The notes: generated from the letters alone by a model not told the origin. A DNA stretch of 64,000 nt from Arthrobacter rhizosphaerae (GCF_023062595.1 NZ_JALLAN010000003.1:313632-377631); one strand, 5' to 3'; counted from the stretch's first letter, positions 1 through 9,370 are shown. Numbers and translations: made by a program.

Positions 1-728
1 TCGTCAACGCCGGCAGCTGCCTGGCGTTCATCCGTCAAGGTGATGCGAAGGCCCTTGTTGAGGAAGGCCATTTGCTGGAATCTGGCGCGCAGGGTCTCAA
101 ATTCAAACACCGTTGACTCGAAGATGCCGGCGTCCGGGTAGAACGTCTGTGTGGTTCCGGTGGTGTCGGTTTCTTCGCCTTTCACCAGTCCGCCCTGGGG
201 CTTGCCGCCGTCAGCGAAGGACATCCGCCAGACATGGCCCTGCCTGCGGACCTCTGTATCCACGCGGCTCGAAAGTGCGTTCACGACAGAGATGCCTACG
301 CCGTGCAGGCCACCTGATACTGCATACCCGCCGCCGCCGAACTTGCCGCCGGCGTGCAGGATGGTCATAACGACCTCCACGGTGGGCTTCTTTTCCGTGG
401 GGTGCATGTCAACCGGGATGCCGCGGCCATCGTCCACTACCTTGACGCCGCCGTCGGCCTGCAAAGTGATCTCGATGTGGGTGCAATAACCAGCCAGCGC
501 CTCATCAACGGAGTTGTCCACCACTTCGTACACAAGGTGGTGGAGGCCGCGGAGGCCGGTTGAACCGATGTACATGCCGGGCCGTTTACGAACAGCCTCG
601 AGGCCTTCGAGGACAGTGATGTCGCTGGCGCCGTATTCCCTTGGAGTCGCCTTCTCCACCGGTGTATCCGGATTAGGAATCTCTTCTGCGAACTCCGCTG
701 TCAGGGTTTCTGTATTGTCGTTAGACAC
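1..728 (-). CDS. gyrB: DNA gyrase subunit B, N-terminal part (cut by window edge)
   Basis: This is the ATPase subunit of DNA gyrase, which introduces negative supercoils using ATP. Only the first ~242 residues are in the window; the rest lies beyond position 1. The N-terminal GHKL ATPase is plain: [12 protein letters not shown], the Asn-containing [14 protein letters not shown] helix, DDGRGIPVD and the GGKFGGGGY...SGGLHGVG lid. I chose the GTG at 728 because the reading frame opens there directly after an upstream AGAGGAG, and the protein then has the short acidic leader usual before [19 protein letters not shown]. It is the last gene of the minus-strand dciA-recF-gnd-dnaN-dnaA side of the origin, separated from dciA by about 420 bp, so it probably has its own promoter. 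Confidence 0.97.
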   Translation of the reverse strand, partial: MSNDNTETLTAEFAEEIPNPDTPVEKATPREYGASDITVLEGLEAVRKRPGMYIGSTGLRGLHHLVYEVVDNSVDEALAGYCTHIEITLQADGGVKVVDDGRGIPVDMHPTEKKPTVEVVMTILHAGGKFGGGGYAVSGGLHGVGISVVNALSSRVDTEVRRQGHVWRMSFADGGKPQGGLVKGEETDTTGTTQTFYPDAGIFESTVFEFETLRARFQQMAFLNKGLRITLTDERQAAAGVD

Positions 729-1150
729 AGGCGCTTTCGACTCCTCTGTAATCGATGATGGCCGGCCGTTGCCATCTCCAAGGGAGATTGCAGCCGCCAA
801 CAGGCACGTCACTGTTGACGCCGGCTACTCGGCTGACTGGCGGACCGCCCCCCTCAACGCTGGAACACGCAGGAAAACGGACTCAGTCAACGCTTCACCG
901 GCGTCCAGTTATCTCCGACCATTCTACCGTGTAACGGCGCTCAATCCCGCATTTGGGTGCCCCATCCGGACCCAACGTGCCCACGAGAGGCCATTGGTCC
1001 ACGCTGGAAGCGCCGAACACTCCACCGAATGGGTGCCTATACGACTCGGGGCCTTTGAAGCGCCCTACACGCCGTTTGTCCATTTTTCAAGAGTCTGGAC
1101 AGGGGCCTGGAAGACCAATCATCCCTGTAGAGCCACACAAGGCATGTTGC
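729..1150. other. Intergenic region between dciA and gyrB
   Basis: No credible gene is present; open frames crossing it on the plus strand are antisense to gyrB or dciA. Read on the minus strand, a TAGAAT hexamer (926-921) could be a -10 element for gyrB, but I see no well-spaced -35, so this is only a suggestion. Supercoiling-sensitive gyrase promoters are typical of this position, but nothing here proves it. Confidence 0.4.
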
Positions 1151-1717
1151 TTAGCCGTAGGTATCGCGCGGGCCGCGTCCGTTCACTGTACGTCCGCCCT
1201 TGCGCCAGCTTGGCGCCGCCGGTCCAAGTACCTTGATGCTTGTCACCACTCCATCGCCCAGTTCGGTTCGGAACTTCTCCAGCAGGCTGAGGCTGAGCAG
1301 GCGGAGCTGGGTTGCCCAGGCCTTGGAATCACATCTGACGTGCAGCGTGGTGTCGGTGAAACTCTCGGGCGTGCAGTGTGCAGAAATTTCAGGGCCCACC
1401 AGGGTGGCCCACTCGGCCATGACCGAACCGACGGCCACGGGGGAAGTCCAGCCACGTTCGGCAACCAGCCGCCCCACCACTTTTCCCAGGCCCAAAGGGT
1501 CGCGGCCCGTTCCGTGGAACTGGGTGAACCCCCGGGTTCCCCGCTCGCTCCGCCCTGGCTTCTGCAGGTTGCCACCGGCGCGGGGAGCCGCGCGTCGGAT
1601 TTCGCCGCGGGCAGCCGCGGCCTCCCTCATCCGGTTGAGTGCCACCTGGGCAGCATCGATTTCATCAGGGTCGCGGCCCGGTTGCAGGCCGCCGGCACTT
1701 TTGTCGTCCCTATTCAT
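1151..1717 (-). CDS. dciA: DUF721/DciA-family protein, probable replicative helicase loader
   Basis: The 188-residue protein has a basic, low-complexity N-terminus (residues ~1-75) followed by a DUF721 domain starting near GLGKVVGRLVAERGW and running through VGPEISAHCTPESFTDTTLHV and QLRLLSLSLLEKF. Members of this family (DciA) assist the DnaB helicase in bacteria that lack DnaC/DnaI; that role is family knowledge, not visible in the sequence. It starts with ATG at 1717, overlapping the recF stop by 8 bases, so the two are translationally coupled. The position between recF and gyrB is the standard actinobacterial place for this gene, and dnaB itself lies 56 kb away in the same window. Confidence 0.88.
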   Translation of the reverse strand: MNRDDKSAGGLQPGRDPDEIDAAQVALNRMREAAAARGEIRRAAPRAGGNLQKPGRSERGTRGFTQFHGTGRDPLGLGKVVGRLVAERGWTSPVAVGSVMAEWATLVGPEISAHCTPESFTDTTLHVRCDSKAWATQLRLLSLSLLEKFRTELGDGVVTSIKVLGPAAPSWRKGGRTVNGRGPRDTYG

Positions 1718-2906
1718 CGATTCCTCCTGGGATGACCTTCACCCGCCGCCCAGCCAACTCTTCCGGAATGTCAGCCTCGACGGCGGCCGTAACCAACACT
1801 TGTTCGGCACCGCTGACGATTGCAGCCAGTTTACGCCGACGCTGTACATCCAGCTCCGCAAAAACGTCATCGAGAATAAGGATGGGGGCAGACCCGCCCG
1901 TCCTGGTGTCGTCAAGCATCACGTAGTACGAAGCCAATCTCAGTGACAGGCACATGGACCAGGTTTCCCCGTGGGAGGCATATCCCTTCGCGGGCGCTTC
2001 CCCAAGAATCAGTTCCAGTTCGTCCCGATGTGGTCCAACGAGAGAGATTCCGCGTTCGAGTTCCCTTCGGCGGGAGGCGGCGAACGCCTGAACGTAGCGC
2101 TCTGTCAGTTCATCCACGGACAGTGTTCCAAGATCCTCAGCCGTTAGCCCGGGCACGGCAGGGTCAGTTCCCAAGACCGAGGTGGCGCCGTCGTCGTCCA
2201 ACTGGTTAAGCAGTGTTGATCGGTACACGGCTCCCGCAGCTTTTGATCCGTCAGTCAGTTGTTCGTAGGCGTTCTTCAGATGCGGGCGGAGCCTGTCAAC
2301 AAGTTCAAGCCTGGCATGCAGGAGTTCCGCGCCGGCCCGCGCCATGTGTTGATCCCAGACATCAAGTGTTGCTTCATGCCCTGCCGTGAACTTGCCTGTC
2401 CGGGCGGACTTCAGGAGGGCGTTGCGCTGTTTCAGCACACGGTCGTAGTCGCTGCGGGTTGCAGCGTGGCGAGGCATAAGGCTGACCAGAAGTTCATCGA
2501 GGAAGCGTCGGCGGTTTGAAGGGTCGCCTTTGACCAGTGCCAGATCTTCGGGAGCGAAGAGGACCGTCTGGCAGATTCCCAGCAGATCCCTGGAGCGTAC
2601 CGGGTTGCTGCGGTTGATTCTTCCCCTGTTGGCCCGGCTGGCGTTAATCTCAAGTTCCAGGACCGTTGACTGGTCGCCCCGGACCAGCTTTGCCCGGATC
2701 AGGGCACGGTCTGCACCGAAACGAAGCAGTGGACCATCCGAGCTCACCCGATGCGAGCTCAGCGTGGCAAGATAACCGATGGCTTCCATCAGATTCGTTT
2801 TTCCGATGCCGTTAGAACCCAACAGCACGGTGATCCCGGGGTCAAGAGTCAGGTCCACCTGGGCGTAGCTGCGGAAATCAGTCAGGGAAAGGTGCTGTAG
2901 GTACAC
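1710..2906 (-). CDS. recF: DNA replication and repair protein RecF
   Basis: RecF is an SMC-like ATPase that helps load RecA at gapped DNA with RecO and RecR. The 398-residue protein begins MYLQHLSLTDFRSYAQ, has a Walker A GSNGIGKT at residues 30-37, an ABC-type signature region (RGISLVGPHRDEL) and a Walker B ILILDDVFAELD around residue 343. Length is normal for actinobacteria. It follows gnd on the same strand after a 34-bp gap and overlaps dciA by 8 bp. The order dnaN-gnd-recF, with a metabolic dehydrogenase between clamp and recF, is typical of Arthrobacter relatives and other actinomycetes. Confidence 0.97.
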   Translation of the reverse strand: MYLQHLSLTDFRSYAQVDLTLDPGITVLLGSNGIGKTNLMEAIGYLATLSSHRVSSDGPLLRFGADRALIRAKLVRGDQSTVLELEINASRANRGRINRSNPVRSRDLLGICQTVLFAPEDLALVKGDPSNRRRFLDELLVSLMPRHAATRSDYDRVLKQRNALLKSARTGKFTAGHEATLDVWDQHMARAGAELLHARLELVDRLRPHLKNAYEQLTDGSKAAGAVYRSTLLNQLDDDGATSVLGTDPAVPGLTAEDLGTLSVDELTERYVQAFAASRRRELERGISLVGPHRDELELILGEAPAKGYASHGETWSMCLSLRLASYYVMLDDTRTGGSAPILILDDVFAELDVQRRRKLAAIVSGAEQVLVTAAVEADIPEELAGRRVKVIPGGIDE

Positions 2907-2940
2907 GCTTTTCAGAATCCTCGGGGGTGGCGTGCCACCC

Positions 2941-3825
2941 TTATTTGGCCGGGCGGGTGGCGTGGCCGCCGAACTGTTGGCGCAGGGCGGAGACCATTTT
3001 CATGGCCGGCGAATTGTCCTCCCGTGAGGAGAATCGCGCGAACAGGGCCGCCGTAATGGCGGGTGCCGGGACAGCGTTTGCAATCGCCTCTTCGACGGTC
3101 CAGCGTCCTTCCCCTGAATCCTCGACGTAGTCATCAATGGAGGCCAGGCCCGGATCTTCGTCCAGGGCTTTTACCATAAGGTCCAGGAGCCAGGAGCGCA
3201 CTACTGTGCCTTTTTGCCAGGCGCGGAATGTGCCTGGCAAATCCGCGACGATGTCCTTGGCAGCGAGCAGTTCGTAGCCTTCGGCGTAAGCCTGCATCAG
3301 GCCGTACTCGATCCCGTTGTGCACCATCTTGGCGTAGTGCCCGGCTCCTACTCCGCCGACGTGGACGAAGCTGTCGGCGCGTTCGCCTTCGGGCCGCAGC
3401 GCATCAAAAACCGGCATGGCCCGCTCGATGTCGGCCGCCTCGCCGCCGGCCATCAGGCCGTAGCCGTTCTTCAGTCCCCACACGCCACCGGACACTCCGC
3501 AGTCAGCGAAGCGAATGCTTTTTTCGGCAAGGGAGGCAGCATGCTTCTGATCTTCAGTGAAGCGGGAGTTTCCGCCGTCTATGATCAGGTCTCCTGCTTC
3601 CAGCTTGTCCCCAAGATCGCTGATTACCGAATCGGTGATCTCACCGGCCGGAACCATTACCCAGATAATCCTCGGTGCGGGTATGGCCGCGATGAGTTCG
3701 TCGACGGACGCTACATCCGTAATCTCGGGGTTTCGATCCAGACCGGTGACTTCGATGCCACCCTGACGAAGCCGTTCGCGCATGTTGAAACCCATTTTGC
3801 CAAGGCCGATTAGTCCGATGTGCAT
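2941..3825 (-). CDS. gnd: 6-phosphogluconate dehydrogenase, decarboxylating (short form)
   Basis: This enzyme oxidises and decarboxylates 6-phosphogluconate to ribulose 5-phosphate in the pentose phosphate pathway. The 294-residue protein starts with a Rossmann motif MHIGLIGLGKMG, followed by IIDGGNSRF, the substrate-binding CGVSGGVWGLKNGYGLMAGG, and the catalytic Lys/His segment GAGHYAKMVHNGIEYG. At 294 aa it belongs to the short class (about 300 aa, YqeC/GntZ-like) rather than the ~470 aa enzyme; the coenzyme cannot be told with certainty, and the residue after the Rossmann strand (GLDRNPE) could favour either NAD or NADP. It sits between dnaN and recF in the same direction, 27 bp after dnaN, and is a known passenger of this operon in actinomycetes. 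Confidence 0.93.
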   Translation of the reverse strand: MHIGLIGLGKMGFNMRERLRQGGIEVTGLDRNPEITDVASVDELIAAIPAPRIIWVMVPAGEITDSVISDLGDKLEAGDLIIDGGNSRFTEDQKHAASLAEKSIRFADCGVSGGVWGLKNGYGLMAGGEAADIERAMPVFDALRPEGERADSFVHVGGVGAGHYAKMVHNGIEYGLMQAYAEGYELLAAKDIVADLPGTFRAWQKGTVVRSWLLDLMVKALDEDPGLASIDDYVEDSGEGRWTVEEAIANAVPAPAITAALFARFSSREDNSPAMKMVSALRQQFGGHATRPAK

Positions 3826-3852
3826 GGGGAACCCTTTTCTGCGCTGCTGGTT

Positions 3853-4977
3853 CTAGTTGGGAAGGCGTACCGGCATCACGAGATACCGGTAGTCATCCTG
3901 GTCTTCGCCGTCGGCCTCGCGTTGAGCCGTGATCATGGCGGGCTTGGGAGCGGTGGTGAAGGAGAACCGGACATACGCGGTTTCTATAACACTGAGACCT
4001 TCCACCAAATAATGCGGGTTGAAGGCTACCGTAATGTCCTCACCGGTGAGCTGCGCTTCCAGCTCTTCTGAGGCCTGTGCATCTTCGCCGGTACCGGCGT
4101 CGAGGTTCAACAGCCCTTGACTGAAAGCAAGCCGCACCGGAGTGTTCCGCTCCGCCACGAGGGAGACACGACGGACCGCTTCAACAAGTTCTTGCGTCCG
4201 GACAGTGGCGTAGATGGGCGTTGTATCGGGGAAAAGTGAACGGATCTTGGGGTAGTCACCATCTACGAGCAGAGACGTCGTGGTCCGTCCGCCACTTTCG
4301 AAACCGATAAGCCGGCTGTCGTCATCCGCCAGGGCAAGGTTGATGTCACCGCTTCCACCAAGGGTCTTGGCCACTTCGTTGAGGGTTTTGGCCTTGACCA
4401 ATGCACTCGTGGAGACGCCGGGCGTGACAGGCTTCCACGGTACTTCGCGCATGGCCAGACGGTAACGGTCAGTGGCAAGGAGAGTGATGAGGTCATCTTC
4501 GATTTCCATCCGAACGCCAGTGAGGATGGGAAGGGTGTCATCCTTGCTCGCGGCGATAATCACCTGGGAAACCGCCTGGGCGAACGCATCTCCCGAGACC
4601 GTGCCGCTGATGGCCGGCAGGGCAGGGAGGGGCGGGTACTCTGCCTCGGGCATGGTGGCAAGGTGGAAACTGCTGCGACGGCAAGTGAGCGTGACCTTGT
4701 TGCCGTCGGTTTCGATGTCCACTGGAGCGGACGGAAGGCTGCGGCAGATATCTGCCAGGAGCCGGCCGGACACCAGGATGGTTCCCTCGTCCGTGATGTC
4801 CGCGGCGATCTCAAGCCGGGCGGACGTTTCGTAATCGAAGCTGGACAGGCTGACAGTTCCGGCTTCGGCCTTGAGCAAAAGTCCGGAGAGTACCGGGACG
4901 GGCGGCCGCGGAGACAACGACCGGGCTGTCCAGGTGACGGCTTCTGCCAGGACGTCCCGTTCGACTCTGAACTTCAC
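3853..4977 (-). CDS. dnaN: DNA polymerase III beta subunit (sliding clamp)
   Basis: The sliding clamp is a homodimeric ring that tethers DNA polymerase III. The 374-residue protein shows the three clamp domains in tandem: KFRVERDVLAEAVTWTAR at the start, VSGDAFAQAVSQVIIAASKDDTLPILTGVRME in the middle and IRSLFPDTTPIYATVRTQELVEAVRRVSLVAER in the third, ending in the conserved YLVMPVRL (last residues PN). The frame is open upstream, but I chose GTG at 4977 because KFRVERD is the universal start of the family and the upstream residues (MGLSVVAHVKTMQ...) look like translated origin DNA. The ~540 bp between it and dnaA holds DnaA boxes. Confidence 0.97.
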   Translation of the reverse strand: MKFRVERDVLAEAVTWTARSLSPRPPVPVLSGLLLKAEAGTVSLSSFDYETSARLEIAADITDEGTILVSGRLLADICRSLPSAPVDIETDGNKVTLTCRRSSFHLATMPEAEYPPLPALPAISGTVSGDAFAQAVSQVIIAASKDDTLPILTGVRMEIEDDLITLLATDRYRLAMREVPWKPVTPGVSTSALVKAKTLNEVAKTLGGSGDINLALADDDSRLIGFESGGRTTTSLLVDGDYPKIRSLFPDTTPIYATVRTQELVEAVRRVSLVAERNTPVRLAFSQGLLNLDAGTGEDAQASEELEAQLTGEDITVAFNPHYLVEGLSVIETAYVRFSFTTAPKPAMITAQREADGEDQDDYRYLVMPVRLPN

Positions 4978-5516
4978 GGAAGGGTGCCGCCTTTCATTGC
5001 TGCTGTCGTTTCTGATCGGGGAGCTCCAGGCTGAAGGTCCCCCAAACCATGTGGCGCTCCACCGCCGGACCTGCATGGTTTTCACATGGGCCACCACAGA
5101 AAGTCCCAAGGATGGGAGCGCTGCTGACAGCTTAGCCCGAAGATCCGGGATTAACCCATCCCCGGTTGACGCGGTGGTGGTTCGAGCAAGGGGTTTGGCG
5201 TCGGGAAGGTCCAGGTCGGGAAATTGTTGTTTGAGGGAATTTCAATTTTTTGGGATTAGTAGTGTTAATAACTGCTGTGGAAACTGTGGATAACCCAATC
5301 CTGCGGTATGGTTCCGCGGTTCTTCCCTGTTCATGGATTGTGGGTGGAGCAGGTTTTAAACAGGGTGTGGATGGGGACAACTTTTTGGGCGGTTTCGCTG
5401 ATCCACAGATGGCTTAAGGGTTTTAAGCCCATCGGACGGGGTTGTCCCCTTAACTATCCACAGGCTTATCCACATGCCCCTGTTAATAAGGTAGGGGCTG
5501 AGGGAATCGCTCCTGC
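4978..5516. other. oriC, dnaA-dnaN side
   Basis: This 540-bp gap contains no gene. DnaA-box matches (consensus TTATCCACA) are TGTGGATAA at 5285-5293 and TTATCCACA at 5466-5474, both perfect. Near matches are TGATCCACA at 5399-5407 and CTATCCACA at 5454-5462. Between 5224 and 5280 there is an AT-rich stretch (for example 5237-5276), unusual for this GC-rich sequence and a candidate unwinding element. In actinobacteria the dnaA-dnaN spacer is the classical oriC; here a second cluster lies on the other side of dnaA. The assignment rests on box density and position. Confidence 0.8.
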
Positions 5517-6938
5517 TCAGGAGTTGCGCTGCTGCTGCTTAATCCGGTTGGTCAGTTCTGTCACCTGGTTGTAGATCACACGTCGCTCGGCCATGAGTTC
5601 ACGGATCTTACGATCGGCGTGGATCACGGTGGTGTGGTCACGTCCGCCCAGTTCCTGCCCGATTTTTGGCAAGGACATGTCGGTAAGTTCGCGGCAGAGG
5701 TACATGGCGATCTGGCGGGCGGTCACCAAAGTGCGTGTCCGGGATTTGCTGCACAGTTCTTCCATGCTGAGCTTGAAGTAGTCAGCTGTCTGGGTCAGGA
5801 TCTGGCCGGATGTAATTTCCTGGGCGCCGTCGTCGGTGATCAGGTCTTTCAGCACCATTTCGGCCAGGCCTACGTCAACGGGCTGGCGGTTCAGGCTGGC
5901 GAACGCTGTGACGCGGATAAGGGCGCCCTCCAGCTCGCGGATGTTGCTTGAGATCTTGGAGGCGATGTACTCGAGGGCGTCGTCGGGCGCGGAAAGACCC
6001 TCGCTCAGTGCTTTCTTCCGGAGGATTGCAATGCGGGTCTCCAGTTCCGGCGGCTGGATATCCGTGAGGAGGCCCCACTCGAAGCGCGATTTCATCCGGT
6101 CCTCAAACCCTGCCAGCAGCTTGGGCGGCTGGTCTGAGGTGATGACAACCTGCTTGTTGTTGTTGTGCAGGGCATTGAACGTGTGGAAGAACTCTTCCAG
6201 CGTCCGGTCCTTCCCTGCCAGGAACTGAATGTCATCGATGAGCAGGACGTCGACATTCCGGTACGTGGTCTTGAAGCTTGTGCCCTCATCGTCGCGGATG
6301 GAGTTGATGAAGTCGTTGGTGAACTCCTCTGAGTTCACGTAACGGACGCGGATCCCGCTGTACAGGCGCCGTGCATAGTGACCGATCGCGTGGAGGAGGT
6401 GGGTTTTACCCAGACCCGAATCGCCGTAGATGAACAACGGGTTGTAAGCCTTCGCCGGCGCTTCAGCTACCGCTACGGCGGCCGCGTGGGCGAAACGGTT
6501 GGAGGAACCGATCACAAACGTGTCAAAGACATATTTCGGGTTCAGGCGGCCGAATTCATGCGAAGTGCTGGGCAACATGGGTTGCGGTTTAAGTTCCACG
6601 GCCGCATCGGCTGAGAGGGAAAGTTCGACGACGGGTTCCGGCTCCGTGTGAAGGGGAACCAAATCCGTGTCGACGTCGATCGCGCAGCGGATGTCGTCAG
6701 AGAAGACATTGCGGAGCGCGTCGTCGAGGGCGTCCTTGACCTGGGTCTGGAGTACCTCACGGGTGAGTTCATTGGGAACCGCAACCAGGAGGGTGGAGCC
6801 GATAAGCCCTTGTGCCTGGGCGAGGATAACGAAGCCACGTTGCCGGGGTGACACCCTGTGGTCCTGTTCCATGAGCGTGACTACCCGGCGCCAGGAACTT
6901 CCGACAGTATTCGCGTGGTTGGCTTCGTCTACTGTCAT
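5517..6938 (-). CDS. dnaA: Chromosomal replication initiator DnaA
   Basis: DnaA binds DnaA boxes, oligomerises with ATP and opens oriC. The 473-residue protein has domain I ([10 protein letters not shown]...), a variable linker (~95-130), domain III AAA+ with Walker A GDSGLGKT (172-179) and Walker [13 protein letters not shown] near residue 230, and domain IV with the DNA-binding signature [15 protein letters not shown] near 440. A TTG 15 bp upstream extends the frame, but ATG at 6938 ([16 protein letters not shown]) matches the usual N-terminus. Boxes on both sides of the gene suggest autoregulation. It is divergent from rpmH. Confidence 0.98.
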   Translation of the reverse strand: MTVDEANHANTVGSSWRRVVTLMEQDHRVSPRQRGFVILAQAQGLIGSTLLVAVPNELTREVLQTQVKDALDDALRNVFSDDIRCAIDVDTDLVPLHTEPEPVVELSLSADAAVELKPQPMLPSTSHEFGRLNPKYVFDTFVIGSSNRFAHAAAVAVAEAPAKAYNPLFIYGDSGLGKTHLLHAIGHYARRLYSGIRVRYVNSEEFTNDFINSIRDDEGTSFKTTYRNVDVLLIDDIQFLAGKDRTLEEFFHTFNALHNNNKQVVITSDQPPKLLAGFEDRMKSRFEWGLLTDIQPPELETRIAILRKKALSEGLSAPDDALEYIASKISSNIRELEGALIRVTAFASLNRQPVDVGLAEMVLKDLITDDGAQEITSGQILTQTADYFKLSMEELCSKSRTRTLVTARQIAMYLCRELTDMSLPKIGQELGGRDHTTVIHADRKIRELMAERRVIYNQVTELTNRIKQQQRNS

Positions 6939-7402
6939 CGATGGTTCCCTCAAACTTGCTTGCCTGCATTACCTGCAGCCACAAGCGTGAAACCAGGGTT
7001 CTGGTTCAGCTTCATCCACAGGGTTATACACAGACCGTGGATAATCGGCTACTGGGCCACTCTAGGGGATGAAAAGGCCAGAAGATAGCTGGTAAGTGCC
7101 TTGTGGATAATTACACTGTTGTTGTTCGAAAAACACCCCTGTGACCCACTTCATCCACAGGCACAAACAAAGGGTTAACCACAGTTGGGGACAGCCTTGC
7201 TTGTACCTTCCGGTTTGACTGGGGGTGGCTTTTTGCCCTAACGTTGTGAAGTCCTTTGTGTCCGCTTTTTGACCTCATTGAACCTCCCGGCGCCATGCGC
7301 ATCAGGAGCTGAGAGCAGCGGACATATACAAAACTTAGCGTCGGCCAGTTCTTCCCCTTTTTGATCGGGTGGGCGCACCTTTGATCCACTGGAGTAACTA
7401 AC
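6939..7402. other. oriC, rpmH-dnaA side
   Basis: The divergent dnaA/rpmH spacer contains a second run of DnaA-box-like nonamers: TCATCCACA 7012-7020, TTATACACA 7024-7032, CGTGGATAA 7036-7044, a perfect TGTGGATAA 7102-7110, TCATCCACA 7151-7159 and TTAACCACA 7175-7183. Together with the cluster on the other side of dnaA this gives a bipartite origin. A TAGAGT at 7064-7059 on the minus strand could be the dnaA -10 element, but no convincing -35 is spaced for it. The rpmH promoter occupies the right part. Confidence 0.72.
7215..7244 (+). promoter_or_regulatory. Probable rpmH promoter
   Basis: TTGACT (7215-7220) and TAACGT (7239-7244) with an 18-bp spacer resemble a housekeeping sigma promoter. 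It lies about 155 bp upstream of the rpmH start, leaving a long 5' leader. No experimental start is known to me. Confidence 0.5.
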
Positions 7403-7540
7403 GTGAGCAAGCGGACTTTTCAGCCGAATAACCGCCGTCGAGCCAAGAAGCACGGCTTCCGCCTTCGTATGCGTACCCGTGCCGGCCGCGCCATCCTGGC
7501 TGCCCGCCGTGGCAAGGGACGCATCGAACTGTCGGCCTAA
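7403..7540 (+). CDS. rpmH: 50S ribosomal protein L34
   Basis: This 45-residue, very basic protein is a component of the large ribosomal subunit. The sequence [19 protein letters not shown] followed by [16 protein letters not shown] is the canonical L34 and full length. Translation starts at GTG 7403, with TGGAG 8 bases upstream. It opens the plus-strand rpmH-rnpA-yidD-yidC-khpB-rsmG run, divergent from dnaA, the arrangement shared by most bacteria near oriC. Confidence 0.98.
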   Translation: MSKRTFQPNNRRRAKKHGFRLRMRTRAGRAILAARRGKGRIELSA

Positions 7541-7580
7541 ATACTGACTCGTCGGTCAATATCCCTGTGCGAGTTTAAAG

Positions 7581-7991
7581 GTGCTGGCCACCCGGAACCG
7601 TCTGAGGACTTCAACCGATTTTTCAAATACTGTACGTTCCGGCGCCCGCAATGGACGCCGGAACGTAGTGTTATATACGGTAGCTATTGCTGCCGACGAA
7701 CCCAGCCGGTTCGGCTTCATCGTTTCTAAGAGTGTCGGGAACGCTGTGGTCAGGAACCTCGTTAAGAGGAGACTGAGAGAAGCGGCTGCTTTGTCGTTGC
7801 AGGAATATCCTGCCGGTTTCGCGATTGTGGTGAGGGCCCTGCCTGCATCCGCTAGCGCGAGCTGGGACCAGTTGTCGGCAGACTACAAGGCCGCTCTGGA
7901 ATCAACCATGAAACGGCTGGACGGCCGCCTTTCCCGGGCCGCATCAGCGGCTTCAACCGAGATTCAACAGGAAGGGACACCGCGTGCGTAA
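7581..7991 (+). CDS. rnpA: Ribonuclease P protein component
   Basis: RnpA is the protein cofactor that helps RNase P RNA remove tRNA 5' leaders. The 136-residue protein starts LATRNRLRTSTDF and contains the basic RNR-type helix as VSKSVGNAVVRNLVKRRLREA, the family signature. The GTG at 7581 is 40 bp after rpmH; its ribosome site is weak (TAAAG directly before the start), as is common for this gene. The C-terminal ~20 residues (RAASAASTEIQQEGTPRA) are a non-conserved tail that overlaps yidD by 8 bp, suggesting coupled translation. Confidence 0.96.
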   Translation: MLATRNRLRTSTDFSNTVRSGARNGRRNVVLYTVAIAADEPSRFGFIVSKSVGNAVVRNLVKRRLREAAALSLQEYPAGFAIVVRALPASASASWDQLSADYKAALESTMKRLDGRLSRAASAASTEIQQEGTPRA

Positions 7992-8379
7992 GCCTAGTGC
8001 CGCCGTCGTCCGTTCCTTCCCAGGCACAGCGCTGCCACTGGGCAGGTTCATCTGGGATCTGCCACGGAACGTCCTCATTGTTCTGCTCAAGACCTACCGC
8101 AAGGTGATTTCCCCCCTCTACGGCCAGGTCTGCCGATTTTTTCCTTCCTGCTCGGCCTACGCCCTCGAAGCAATCACCGTCCACGGCGCCGTCAAGGGTA
8201 GCTGGCTTGCTGTCCGCCGCCTTGCGCGCTGTCATCCATGGAATGCCGGTGGTGTGGACCATGTCCCCGCCGGTCACCGGGAATGGCCTGAAAACCAGAC
8301 CCCCACAATTGTTGTGCTGAATAATCCGGACAAGTACCTGGCTGCTCAGACTGATGGAGAAGGCCGCGCTGCGGCCTGA
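7984..8379 (+). CDS. yidD: Membrane protein insertion efficiency factor YidD
   Basis: YidD is a small membrane-associated protein that improves YidC-dependent insertion of membrane proteins. The core VLIVLLKTYRKVISPLYG, CRFFPSCSAYALEAI and RRLARCHPWNAGGVDHVP carries the family's conserved Cys residues. The protein is 131 aa, longer than the typical ~75-90 aa form because of a non-conserved N-terminus (~30 aa) and C-terminal tail. It begins at GTG 7984 inside the 3' end of rnpA. The gene belongs to the rnpA-yidD-yidC operon. Confidence 0.93.
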   Translation: MRKPSAAVVRSFPGTALPLGRFIWDLPRNVLIVLLKTYRKVISPLYGQVCRFFPSCSAYALEAITVHGAVKGSWLAVRRLARCHPWNAGGVDHVPAGHREWPENQTPTIVVLNNPDKYLAAQTDGEGRAAA

Positions 8380-8395
8380 CGAATAGGGATATCGT

Positions 8396-9370
8396 ATGGA
8401 CTTCTTTGAAACAATCATGTTTCCGTTCAAGTGGCTTGTGTCCATCATCATGGTGGGCTTCCATGAGGGCCTGAGCACCATTGGCATGCCCGCCGCCAAC
8501 GGCTGGACCTGGACGCTGTCCATCATCGGGCTGGTGCTGGTGATCCGTGCCGCTCTGATCCCTGTGTTCGTGAAGCAGATCAAGGCGCAGCGCGGCATGC
8601 AGCTCCTGCAGCCGGACCTGAAGAAGCTCCAGGACAAATACAAGGGCAAAACCGACCAGCTGTCCCGCCAGGCCATGGCGCAGGAGCAGATGGCCATGTA
8701 CAAGAAGCACGGAACCAACCCGTTCTCTGCCTGCCTGCCCATGCTGATCCAGATGCCGTTCTTCTTCGCCCTCTTCCAGGTGCTTTCCGGGATCAGCTCG
8801 AACGCTGTGTCCGGCAAAGGCATCGGGGCGATGAGCCACGAGCAGGTAGTGCAGTTCGACCAGTCGAGCATCTTCGGCGCTCCGCTGTCGGCCACGCTGC
8901 TTCATGGAACACCACCCGGCGGCAACGTGGTGGCCGTGTGGATCCTCTCAATCGTGATGATTCTGGCCATGACGGCCTCGCAGTTCATCACGCAGAAGCA
9001 GATCATGGCCAAGAACATGTCTGAAGAAGCCATGGCCAGCCCGTTCATGCGCCAGCAGAAGATGATGCTGTACATCCTGCCGATCGTCTTCGGCGTGGGC
9101 GGTATCAACTTCCCGATCGGTGTCCTTATCTACTGGACCACCACCAACCTCTGGACCATGGCCCAGCAGTTCTTTGTTATCCGTCGCATGCCGACGCCGG
9201 GTTCCCCTGCCGCCAAGGCCCTCGCCGAGCGCCGTGCCGCCAAGGGCCTGCCCGCCCTGCCCATCCTGGGCGGAAAAAAGGTCGAAGCCGAAGCCGCTGC
9301 CGCCGCTGCCGTTGTCGAAGCCAGGAGCCAGCGCGTCCAGCCACAACGTAAGAACAGGAAGAAGAAGTAA
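8396..9370 (+). CDS. yidC: Membrane protein insertase YidC
   Basis: YidC inserts proteins into the cytoplasmic membrane with or without SecYEG. The 324-residue protein is the short Gram-positive-type form with about five membrane segments: near residues 12-35, 40-60 (TLSIIGLVLVIRAALIPVFV), ~115-135 (MPFFFALFQVLSGI), ~180-200 and ~220-245. The conserved positive residue in the groove (VIRAALIP) and the cytoplasmic helical hairpin between the first two conserved segments are present. The C-terminus is basic (VQPQRKNRKKK), as in ribosome-binding YidCs. Its stop codon touches the khpB start (TAA then ATG). Confidence 0.96.
   Translation: MDFFETIMFPFKWLVSIIMVGFHEGLSTIGMPAANGWTWTLSIIGLVLVIRAALIPVFVKQIKAQRGMQLLQPDLKKLQDKYKGKTDQLSRQAMAQEQMAMYKKHGTNPFSACLPMLIQMPFFFALFQVLSGISSNAVSGKGIGAMSHEQVVQFDQSSIFGAPLSATLLHGTPPGGNVVAVWILSIVMILAMTASQFITQKQIMAKNMSEEAMASPFMRQQKMMLYILPIVFGVGGINFPIGVLIYWTTTNLWTMAQQFFVIRRMPTPGSPAAKALAERRAAKGLPALPILGGKKVEAEAAAAAAVVEARSQRVQPQRKNRKKK

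Noticed and set aside
953..1946. Overlapping plus-strand frames of ~240-260 codons across dciA and recF
   Set aside because: Several alternative frames overlap each other and are the shadow of dciA/recF on the opposite strand.
7852..8895. Minus-strand open frame of 347 codons opposite yidD and yidC
   Set aside because: It is antisense to well-recognised genes, with no family resemblance, and follows from the codon bias of high-GC DNA.
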